64,000 nt of DNA from positions 174,365 to 238,364 of the forward strand of contig JANCYW010000019.1 of assembly GCA_026184775.1 (NCBI GenBank). The letters run 5' to 3'. A program made the translations under genes and the position numbers. Shown here piece by piece: positions 19,830-27,038 of the stretch (positions within the stretch are counted from its first letter, which is position 1; each line of letters begins with the position of its first letter). The stretch is from Cyanidium caldarium (lineage: Eukaryota > Rhodophyta > Bangiophyceae > Cyanidiales > Cyanidiaceae). The notes beneath the pieces were generated by a model. That model was not told the origin of the DNA, made no database searches, and saw only the letters and a list, made by a program, of their open reading frames with translations.

Positions 19830-20912
19830 ATGTCCTCTAATTCCGCAGCGGTGCTCTATGCGGCGCGCGACTTGCGTATCAGCGAGTGGGAGGTGCCGCA
19901 GCCGGCGCCGCACGAGGTGCGCATCCGCATGCGCAACGTGGGCATATGCGGGTCGGACGTGCACTACTGGTGGCACGGGCACTGCGGACCGTTCATCTTA
20001 CGCGACGCCATGGTGATCGGGCACGAGTGTGCCGGGGTGGTGGAGGCGGTGGGCAGTGCGGTGCGGGATCGGTCGGTGGGGCAGCGGGTAGCCGTCGAGC
20101 CGGGCGTGCCGTGTGGCCGCTGTGGGCAGTGTCGCGGTGGCCGGTACAATTTGTGTGGGCGGATGCAGTTTATGGCCACGCCGCCGGTGCACGGAGCGCT
20201 GGCGCGATACGTATGTCACGCGGCGGACTTTTGTTATCCGCTGCCGGACGGTTTGACGCTGGAGGAGGGCGCACTGTGCGAGCCGCTGAGCGTCGCGGTG
20301 CACGCCAACGACCGCGCGGGCACGCGAGTGCAATCGCGGGTGGTGGTGCTGGGTGCCGGGCCGATCGGGCTGGCGTGTCTCATGGTGGCCAAGGCGTACG
20401 GCGCGGTGCCTGTGGTGGTGACCGATGTGAGCGAGCAGCGGTTGCAAGTGGCGCGATATCATTGCGGCGCGGACGCGGTGGTGTGCGTCCGAGAGGATCG
20501 ATCGGAGGCGGAGACGGTGAAGGCGGTGCGACAGGCGCTGGGCGGCGATGCGGACGGCGGCGACGTCGGTGCCGACGCGGTGATCGACTGCTGCGGCGCC
20601 GAGTCGACCATGCGGGTGGCGCTACAAGTGGCGGCCAGCGGTGGACGGGTGTGTCTGGTGGGTATGGCACAGGACGAGATGCGGCTGCCGTTGGTGGCCG
20701 CCTCCACCCGCGAGGTGGATGTGGTCGGTGTGTTTCGATACCGCAACACCTATCCGCGGTGTATCGGACTGCTGGCCAGCGGCAAACTGAACGCCCGCGC
20801 GCTCATCACCCACCGCTTGAAAGGGCTCGACGCACAACAGCTGCTGCAGGGGTTCGAGATGGCCCGCACTGGGGCCGACGGCGCCATCAAAGTGATGTTC
20901 GACGTCGAGTGA
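19830..20912 (+). CDS. Zinc-dependent medium-chain polyol (sorbitol/xylitol-type) dehydrogenase
   Basis: Oxidises a polyol such as sorbitol or xylitol with NAD(P). The protein is 360 aa, the standard length. Catalytic zinc residues fall in GICGSDVHYW and GHECAGVVE; the structural zinc site is CGRCGQCRGGRYNLC with four cysteines; the Rossmann motif is VLGAGPIGL. The QxxxxxPPVHGALARYV-like substrate segment (MATPPVHGALARYV) and LEEGALCEPLSVAVHA are characteristic of sorbitol dehydrogenases. The GHEC variant has Cys after Glu. Red algae store polyols, so this may link to floridoside or sorbitol metabolism, but substrate preference is not determined by the sequence. Confidence 0.9.
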   Translation: MSSNSAAVLYAARDLRISEWEVPQPAPHEVRIRMRNVGICGSDVHYWWHGHCGPFILRDAMVIGHECAGVVEAVGSAVRDRSVGQRVAVEPGVPCGRCGQCRGGRYNLCGRMQFMATPPVHGALARYVCHAADFCYPLPDGLTLEEGALCEPLSVAVHANDRAGTRVQSRVVVLGAGPIGLACLMVAKAYGAVPVVVTDVSEQRLQVARYHCGADAVVCVREDRSEAETVKAVRQALGGDADGGDVGADAVIDCCGAESTMRVALQVAASGGRVCLVGMAQDEMRLPLVAASTREVDVVGVFRYRNTYPRCIGLLASGKLNARALITHRLKGLDAQQLLQGFEMARTGADGAIKVMFDVE

Positions 20913-21404
20913 GGGACCCATCCCATCGAAATACCACTGCCGTGGAGGATGAACCGCCTTAGCGCCTCCGCTGTGGCCACAGCCGCGCAGCGTGAGCAGC
21001 GCCGCCCACCCTCGACCCGCGGCTGCTGGGTCCGACGTGAGCCCTCGGATGCCTCTTCGGGATTTCCAGAAGACCTGTTCTCCAAGTATTCATCTAACGA
21101 AGCTTGACCGCGAAGAGTGCCGTCGCTCGCGGCAAGACCGGCCTTGCGAGCTCTGCAGCACCCGGTGATAGCAGCGTGGAGGTGTCCGACCCGGTCGCCC
21201 GCTGTGCCGCTTTCCGGCAACGTCCATCGCCCGTGCGCGATGCGCGCGCGCGCGCGCCCCGCTCTTCGATGCGTGCGCGACGCGCGCAACCGCCTCGCGT
21301 CGGATGGTGTGTGAGGGTGACGTTCCGGCCCGCTCCGACGACGCTCGGGTGCACGCACGTCCGTCGGGTGGTTCGGGCGCACCCCGGGCAGTGTGTGTGG
21401 GACG
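20913..21404. other. Intergenic region carrying copy 1 of a dispersed element
   Basis: About 490 bp between the dehydrogenase and serine acetyltransferase genes. It holds the dispersed element described separately at 21073-21229 and a run of alternating CG (near 21240-21260). No protein-coding feature is supported. Confidence 0.4.
21073..21229. repeat. Dispersed conserved element, copy 1 (candidate structured RNA)
   Basis: This 157-bp block is clearly related to 54415-54567. Shared stretches include CCAAGTAT, TCTAACGA, CGAAGAG, TCGCGG, ACCGGCC, GGCTCTGCAGCACCC-like sequence and CGGCAACG. Between them lie positions where both copies can form the same hairpins. One is GCTCG/CGAGC here versus GTTCG/CGGGC in copy 2; another is a GCCG/CGGC hairpin just before AACG. 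Conservation of pairing with changed bases suggests an RNA gene rather than a decayed coding repeat. The strand is undetermined. The minus strand contains a short 5S-rRNA-like tract (GTTAGA...TACTTGGA), but the overall order does not fit 5S. Confidence 0.5.
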
Positions 21405-22721
21405 ATGACGGGGTCGTGCAGGTCACGCAACGGGGGCTGTGTGTCTCACGAGTCGGGTGAACGTTCTTTGCGCTCGAGAGCGGTGCTTTTTGGGTGGAGT
21501 AGCGGTTGGTGGCCGGGATGCGCCGCCCGGTGGACGCAAACGTGTTCGGAGCGGGTCACGGACTGTCGTTGCCGAGAGGGTAAGCGCGCCCGACGACGTT
21601 CACCACTTGCGGGCGCTCGACACCGTCACCTCATTCTCCGGGCGGTGTGGGAAGATGGCGCGGGGGGTGACGGGCTACCTCCGACCACTGCCGGCGCCGT
21701 ACCGTTCCCATCCGCACCGTCCACCGCGTCTGGCGCTCCCAACGGTGCCTGGCCCGTGGAGAGACCTGCCTCTTTCCTCGCTGCTGCGGTGCCGGTGACC
21801 GACGTCGGTTTCGGCCCGGCCATTTCGGTGGACGAGATGGTGCGCACGCTGTCGCGCTCGGACGATCCGGTGTGGGAGCTGATACGGCGACAGGCCGAGG
21901 TGGGCGCGGCCAACGAGCCGCAACTCGCCAGCTCGTTGTACGCCACCGTGTTGAACCACCGGCGTCTGGAGGATGCGCTGGCGTTCCACCTGGCGAATCA
22001 GTTGGAGTCGGCCTTTTTCCAGGCCACCCAATACGTGGAGCTGTTCCGGGACGCGCTGGAGGAGAGCGCCGCATACCGCGAGGCCATTCGGGAGGATTTG
22101 TTGGCGGCGGCGCGTCGCGACCCGGCCATGCAACACGCGGTGGCGGTGTTGATGTACTGCAAAGGGTACGCGGCGCTGCAGGCGTATCGACTGGCGCACT
22201 GGCTGTGGCGACGGCAGCGGCGGGTGTTGGCGCTGTTCTTGCAGAGCGAAATCAGCAAGACTTTCGGCGTGGACATTCACCCGGCGGCGCGCATCGGCGC
22301 CGGCGTCATGATCGACCACGCCACCGGTATCGTCATCGGGGAGACCGCCGTGGTGGGCGATAACGTCTCCATTCTGCACAATGTGACCCTGGGCGGAACC
22401 GGCAAAGAGGCCGGCGACCGCCACCCCAAAGTGGGCCACGGCGTGCTGCTCGGCGCCGGCGCCACCATCCTCGGCAATATCCTCGTCGGCGACGGCGCTC
22501 AAGTCACCGCCTGCTCGGTGGTGCTGAAGGACGTGCCACCGTACACCGTGGTGAGCGGCGTGCCGGCCAAGCCCATCGGGAAGCTGACCTACCCCAAGGG
22601 CGTGTTCCCGTCGTTCGAGATGGATCATCGCGCCGCCGCCCACATGAAACTGCTGGACGCCCAACAACAACAGCCGGTTGGCGCGGTGGAAGACGACTGG
22701 TTCATCGGGGACGCCATATGA
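21405..22721 (+). CDS. Serine O-acetyltransferase
   Basis: Makes O-acetylserine from serine and acetyl-CoA, the first committed step of cysteine synthesis. The protein is 438 aa from the first in-frame ATG. The catalytic region starts near residue 145 (MVRTLSRSDDPVWELI). The N-terminal helical domain is followed by the left-handed beta helix with DIHPAARIGAG, DHATGIVIGE, SILHNVTLGGTGK and catalytic GDRHPKVG. The final residues DWFIGDAI end in Ile, as required in other serine acetyltransferases for docking into cysteine synthase. The first about 140 residues may be a transit peptide. An alternative start at 21837 would give a 294-aa enzyme of typical bacterial length. Confidence 0.92.
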   Translation: MTGSCRSRNGGCVSHESGERSLRSRAVLFGWSSGWWPGCAARWTQTCSERVTDCRCREGKRARRRSPLAGARHRHLILRAVWEDGAGGDGLPPTTAGAVPFPSAPSTASGAPNGAWPVERPASFLAAAVPVTDVGFGPAISVDEMVRTLSRSDDPVWELIRRQAEVGAANEPQLASSLYATVLNHRRLEDALAFHLANQLESAFFQATQYVELFRDALEESAAYREAIREDLLAAARRDPAMQHAVAVLMYCKGYAALQAYRLAHWLWRRQRRVLALFLQSEISKTFGVDIHPAARIGAGVMIDHATGIVIGETAVVGDNVSILHNVTLGGTGKEAGDRHPKVGHGVLLGAGATILGNILVGDGAQVTACSVVLKDVPPYTVVSGVPAKPIGKLTYPKGVFPSFEMDHRAAAHMKLLDAQQQQPVGAVEDDWFIGDAI

Positions 22722-23024
22722 AGAGAAGAGCGGGAGCCAAGTAGAGGTGGATAGAGGGAGAGCGTGGGTGTGCAGTGCATTCGGCGGTGTGTAAACCATC
22801 GACGCAGACGGGGAAAAGGGAGCGTGCCGCATCGGACGCTGTGAACGCGTTGCGGGCCGATTGTCCTTCCGGGGAGCACCGTGGAGGGCACCGACTCCGG
22901 GCACGCCCGTCGATCGGTACCGAGTGTGGGTGTGTCGGGCGTTATGGGGACGGAGCGTGGGTGTGAGAGCGGGCACGGCGACCCGGGGTACGCCCGAACA
23001 CACCGCGGTGCACCGAGCGCTGGG
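22722..23024. other. Intergenic region between SAT and carrier genes
   Basis: About 300 bp. The carrier frame is open through part of it, with additional in-frame ATGs (for example near 22944), but nothing there resembles the carrier fold. No RNA gene or repeat is recognised. Confidence 0.3.
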
Positions 23025-23949
23025 ATGGAGGGACGGGAGCGGATCACCGAGAATTCATCGACATGGGCAGGAGTAGGGCACGCTCTGGCAGACATTGCGG
23101 GGGCAACCCGCTTGTACAGCCCGATCAACACCGGCGCCTCCCCTCTGACAACATCGAGTTCGGCTCCCGCCGTGAGCACCGATATTCGTACCGGCTGGCT
23201 CGTGCACACCTCGCGCAACTTTTTTCTCGGCGGTATCGCCGGCGCTGTGGGTGCCTACGTAACGTATCCGATTAACTTTGTGAAGATGCAGCTGCAGTAT
23301 CAGCGGCGATCGGCACGCGGTGCTGCGGCGTCGCCGCGATACCGCAACACCGGGGACTGCGTGCGGCAGGTGCTGCGGGCGCGTGGCCTGTCGGGATTCT
23401 TTCGGGGCGTGCTGCCGCAGCTGCTGGGCGTGACGCCGGAGAAAGCGATCAAGCTGGCCACCAACGATGGGGTGCGGTCGGCGCTGTCACCGTATGTGAC
23501 CGCGACGGCGGCCGCCACTGCTTCTCGTGCCGATGGCGGCGGCTCGCCGGTGGCCACCGCCCAACTGCTGGTGGATGTGGTGGCCGGCGGGTGTGGCGGC
23601 GCGTCGCAGGTGATCTTTACCAACGTGGGCGAGTTGCTGATGGTGCGCATGGCGCTGCAACGGGAGTTGGTGGCGTCGATGGGGTCATCGGGTGCGGCGG
23701 CGGCGGCGGCGGCGCCCCGGCCGAAGAGCATGCTGACGGTGGTGCGCGAACTGGGCGTCCGACGACTGTACACCGGTGCGGGTCCGTGTTTGGCGCGCGA
23801 CGCCAGTTTTGCCGCCATCTTCTTTCCGCTGTATTATCGATTACGCGATCGGTTCAACGCCGCGGCGCTATCGGCCATGCCCCAGGCGGCCGGTGGCGGC
23901 GCCCGGCTGCCGTCGTTACCGGTGAACGACGACGACGACGACGACGACG

Positions 23950-23980
<31 letters not shown>

Positions 23981-24407
23981 CTGCGACTCGGAGAGCGCCA
24001 CCACCGACGTCACCGCGGCGTTGAACAACCAGACCGCCCTCGACCACCACGCCGCGCTGGGCACGACGCTGCGCGGCAGTCTGCCGGCCGGCGTGGTGGC
24101 CGGCTCGGTGGCCGCCGGCCTCACCACCCCCTTCGACGTCGTCAAGACGGTGATGCAGGCAGAGCGCGACAAGGGCGAACCGGCGTTTCGCAGCATGCTG
24201 GAGTGCGCGCGTCACCTGCGTCGCGAAGAGGGCTGGCGCGGGTTTTGGAAGGGACTCGGACCGCGCGTGGCCCGCTCCGCCCCGCAGTTTGGCGTGACGC
24301 TGCTGGCCTACGAGCTGCTGCAGATCCTGTGGCACCGCGTGTTCATCTCCGACGTCAACGGGGATGACGGGATGGATTACGGGGAGCTGGCGTCAGAGAG
24401 CGGATGA
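23025..24407 (+). CDS. Mitochondrial carrier family protein, aspartate/glutamate-carrier-like
   Basis: A 460-aa inner-membrane transporter with three carrier repeats. Repeat 1 (YPINFVKMQLQ, then FFRGVLPQLLGVTPEKAIKL) closely tracks citrin-type aspartate/glutamate carriers. Repeat 2 has IFTNVGELLMVRMAL, and repeat 3 has TPFDVVKTVMQ and GFWKGLGPRVARSAPQFGVTL. It lacks the N-terminal EF-hand domain of animal carriers. The signature motifs are imperfect: Asn replaces the acidic residue in repeat 1, and repeat 2 lacks the usual Pro. A low-complexity insert of eight Asp then ten Asn, from (GAC)n(AAC)n, sits between repeats 2 and 3. The start is tentative because several ATGs lie upstream. It converges on MPC1 with only 11 bp between stops. 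Confidence 0.85.
23929..23981 (+). repeat. (GAC)n(AAC)n microsatellite within the carrier CDS
   Basis: Consecutive GAC and AAC triplet runs encode eight Asp followed by ten Asn in the loop between carrier repeats 2 and 3. The run stays in frame, so length changes would alter only a matrix or intermembrane loop. Confidence 0.9.
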
Positions 24408-24418
24408 TGACGGTGCGA

Positions 24419-24865
24419 CTAGGACGACTGCGACGATGCCGCGTGCGCGGTGCGCTGACCATCACCATCGGGCACAGCGGCCGCCAGACCGCCCGACGAT
24501 GCCCCCGGTCGTGCCTCTCGGTCCGCGGGCACCTTGTGTCGTCCCTTGTAAAGATCGAACCCGCCGAATATCCGCTGCAACTGGTACGTCTGGATCAGCT
24601 CGTTGCTCAGGTGCACCGCGAGCAGCAGATAGTTGCGCGGCTGCACTCGCCACGCGAAGCGCATAAACAACAGCGAGTACATGCACAACGCCGCCGTCAT
24701 ATTCTCACTGATATACTCGGGCGGCTTCTGCAGATCCGCCAGTCCCGACAGCGGCAGCCCGGCGTTGGAGATCGGTCCCCACGCGTGGGTGGTCCTCAGG
24801 CCGGTCGGTCCCAGCGCCCACTGCTTGAACGCCTGCCACGAGAGCAACGTCGAACGGGAGGCCAT
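24419..24865 (-). CDS. MPC1: Mitochondrial pyruvate carrier subunit 1
   Basis: Imports pyruvate into mitochondria as a heterodimer with MPC2. The protein is 148 aa. The family core is unmistakable: WGPISNAGLPLSGLADLQKPP, then NMTAALCMYSLLFMRFAWRV, then PRNYLLLAVHLSNE. Three short membrane segments fit this core. About 45 C-terminal residues after the core are hydrophilic and not conserved. The start is the ATG in MASRSTLL, about 20 residues before the first helix, as in other MPC1 proteins. The MPC2 partner is not in this window. The neighbouring convergent gene is another inner-membrane carrier, but co-regulation is not shown. Confidence 0.95.
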   Translation of the reverse strand: MASRSTLLSWQAFKQWALGPTGLRTTHAWGPISNAGLPLSGLADLQKPPEYISENMTAALCMYSLLFMRFAWRVQPRNYLLLAVHLSNELIQTYQLQRIFGGFDLYKGRHKVPADREARPGASSGGLAAAVPDGDGQRTAHAASSQSS

Positions 24866-25194
24866 AGAGGAAGGGGAGCGTGATGGGAACGCGGATCGAC
24901 GAGAGCGTATACACGAAGAGATGTCGGTGGTCGCCGGTGCGGTGTGTGCGTGTGTGTTTTCCGACCGAGCGCCACCACGGACGCGGTCGCCAACCGAAAG
25001 CGTGAACGCGTCGCGGGAGGCCGTGTCGAGGGGGCCTCGAAGAGAGGAGAGGCGCGCGGTGAGGAGACGGGACGGGAGAGAGAGAGAGAGCGGTGATGAG
25101 GTGCGTCGAGCATAGACAGGGTGAGAGGCCATGGTGTAGAGGTTTATCCCCGGGTCCCCGGTTGGGAATCATACAGAGAGAGGAAGAGAGTCGG
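24866..25194. other. Intergenic region upstream of MPC1
   Basis: About 330 bp, purine-rich on the top strand with GAGA-type runs near 25075-25092. It probably contains the MPC1 promoter and the 3' flank of the exonuclease gene. No gene recognised. Confidence 0.3.
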
Positions 25195-26679
25195 TCATGG
25201 GGTCAGCATCCACCCAAGCGCGGAGGCGAACGGAGATGGCCAGAGCGACGGCGGTGGTGCATCGGTCGCGGTGGGAACGGCATCCGAAGGTGCTGGTGCT
25301 GGTGCTGGTGCTGGTGCTGGTGCTGGTGCTGGTGGCTCGCTCTCCTCCTCCCCGACGCCCTCCTCCACGGACGGCGATGGCGAGCGTGCAGCGGGCGATG
25401 CCAACCAACCGACGATACCCACCACCGTCATCGCCACGCCCACCGCCATCCACGGGCGCCTTTTCTTTTCCTCGACCGTCGCCGCTGCCCTCCTTCCTTT
25501 GGCGGTCGGTTTGGGAGGGAGGAGGTCGGCGTCGCCGGCATCGGACAAGGCCGGCAGATCGCGCGCCAGCTGCCCGCGGCAGCACAGCGCGTACACGTGC
25601 TGCTGCAGCATCTCCTGTATGCCCTCTTCGACGGTGCCGTGCACTTGCGGCAGCAGCAGCGTCCACAGACGCCACAGCAACAGCGTGTCGTACAGTGCGG
25701 AATGCGCTAGGTGCAGGCGCGCGCGCAACTGTCGCGATGGCCGCCGCACCTGCGGCGTCTGCTGCACGCGCTGCACCAAAAGGTCGCGCCACGCGCGCTC
25801 CTCGTCCTCGGTCAGCAGCGCCTCGCGCAGCTTGGCCAACGACGGGCCGCGCTGCGTCCGCCCCTCCTCCAACGATAGCGCTACCGGCTCTTCGGGTATA
25901 CGGTGCGCGCCGGGCGACGGTCGCCCGGAAGCGCGCACCGTATACCACGCGACGTTCGGCTCCCATCGACCGGTGCGCAACCACCACCCCGCCAGATGGC
26001 ACGTGTCCGCGAAACGGATCCACTGCGGCAAGCGCATGCCCGCCCGCCGCAGCGCATACGTGAGCACCGCGTGGTCGAACCAGAACCCATTGTGCGCCAC
26101 CAGCAGCACACATCCCCGCGGGTCATCCCGCGGGCGTCCGGGTTGCGGTGGCAGCCCGCGCGCCTCGGCCGCCGTCACGAACGCCGCGCGCATCCACGCG
26201 AGCCACTGCTGCCAGACCAGCGGAAAGGCGGGCGCGTCGCACACGTTTGCGTCGCCAATGCCGTGGATAGCCTGCACCGACGGATCGATAGGCACCTGCG
26301 GGTTCACCAGCGACCAGAACGCCTCGCCGTCGTCGGCGCCCCATTCGTCGAGACCGCGGGGCATCCACGCGGCCAACTCGCACACCCGCATGTCGTCCAC
26401 GCACACATCGCCCGGCCCGTGCGCGCGCTCCAGATCCGGCGACGGAGTCGTCTCCAGATCGTAAAACACCACCAGCACGACATCGCCCCCACCGACTCGT
26501 CGGTAGTGGATGGGAAAGCGCCCGCCGTGACGGGTACAGAAACGCTCCCCGTTGCGCAGGGCCACACAGTGGCGCAGCGCGTGACTGGCCCGGCGACGGC
26601 AAGGCACTCCATCGCGGCTGCGCCCCTGACAGGCGGCAGCTGGCAGTGAAGCCTCGATCACGGCAAAAGCGTCTTTCAT
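25195..26679 (-). CDS. DEDDh-type 3'-5' exonuclease-like protein with N-terminal Cys/His motif and a membrane segment
   Basis: The protein is 494 aa and unnamed. Residues 17-51 contain C-x9-C-x20-C-x2-H in a CxGxxRxGxPC context, a probable zinc site. The exonuclease fold follows: YDLETT (Exo I, Asp74/Glu76), AIHGIGDAN, VAHNGFWFDH (Exo II) and LAHSALYDTLLLWRLW (Exo III, His and Asp five residues apart). Near residue 410 a hydrophobic stretch (AVGVAMTVVGIVGWLA) looks like one transmembrane helix preceded by KKRRP. A 65-residue tail follows, rich in Pro-Ala repeats from a GGTGCT hexanucleotide array. Substrate (DNA or RNA) and compartment are unknown. It is divergent to VPS33. Confidence 0.75.
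   Translation of the reverse strand: MKDAFAVIEASLPAAACQGRSRDGVPCRRRASHALRHCVALRNGERFCTRHGGRFPIHYRRVGGGDVVLVVFYDLETTPSPDLERAHGPGDVCVDDMRVCELAAWMPRGLDEWGADDGEAFWSLVNPQVPIDPSVQAIHGIGDANVCDAPAFPLVWQQWLAWMRAAFVTAAEARGLPPQPGRPRDDPRGCVLLVAHNGFWFDHAVLTYALRRAGMRLPQWIRFADTCHLAGWWLRTGRWEPNVAWYTVRASGRPSPGAHRIPEEPVALSLEEGRTQRGPSLAKLREALLTEDEERAWRDLLVQRVQQTPQVRRPSRQLRARLHLAHSALYDTLLLWRLWTLLLPQVHGTVEEGIQEMLQQHVYALCCRGQLARDLPALSDAGDADLLPPKPTAKGRRAAATVEEKKRRPWMAVGVAMTVVGIVGWLASPAARSPSPSVEEGVGEEESEPPAPAPAPAPAPAPAPSDAVPTATDAPPPSLWPSPFASALGWMLTP
25289..25334 (-). repeat. Hexanucleotide GGTGCT repeat in the exonuclease CDS
   Basis: About eight perfect tandem hexamers encode an alternating Ala-Pro run on the minus strand, in the tail after the predicted membrane helix. 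The uniformity suggests recent slippage expansion. Confidence 0.9.
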
Positions 26680-27038
26680 CGACAAGACGGTGGTCGCGTG
26701 TGTGACCTTATCCGGCGAGCGTGGGGTATGTCAGCGGGCGGGACACGGCCCAGGTGGAGCCTATGCGTTGCAGCGGCTTGCTATGCCCGCGGCGGGAATG
26801 CCCGGCTGCGCATCCGTGCGGCCCCCATCACGAACGTGCGGTGGAGCGTGGACGGTGCCCGAAAACCGGAATGGAGGAGAGGATGGCTTGGGGTGAGGCG
26901 CGAGAGGACCCGTGGTGGTCGCGCGCAGTGTGGGGTGTGTGTAAGGGGGGAATGGGTGTCGCCAAAACCGGAAGAGGCCGCTACCGGAAGCAGCTTTGAT
27001 CACCGTGACGGTAATGCGTCATCCACTCCCTTTCCGTC
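26680..27038. other. Divergent intergenic region exonuclease / VPS33
   Basis: About 360 bp. It contains a single GGGGGGAATGGG at 26945-26956 that matches the terminal telomere unit, probably by chance in G-rich DNA. No gene or RNA recognised. Confidence 0.35.

Noticed and set aside
21073-21229. 5S rRNA on the minus strand (GTTAGA...TACTTGGA, and CCGGGTGCTGCAG)
   Set aside because: The two 5S-like tracts are in the wrong order and the terminal helix cannot be formed as in 5S.
21675-23003. 442-codon minus-strand frame
   Set aside because: Antisense to serine acetyltransferase; no recognisable family.
26945-26956. Interstitial telomere-like GGGGGGAATGGG
   Set aside because: A single occurrence in G-rich intergenic DNA; no second unit, so chance is likely.
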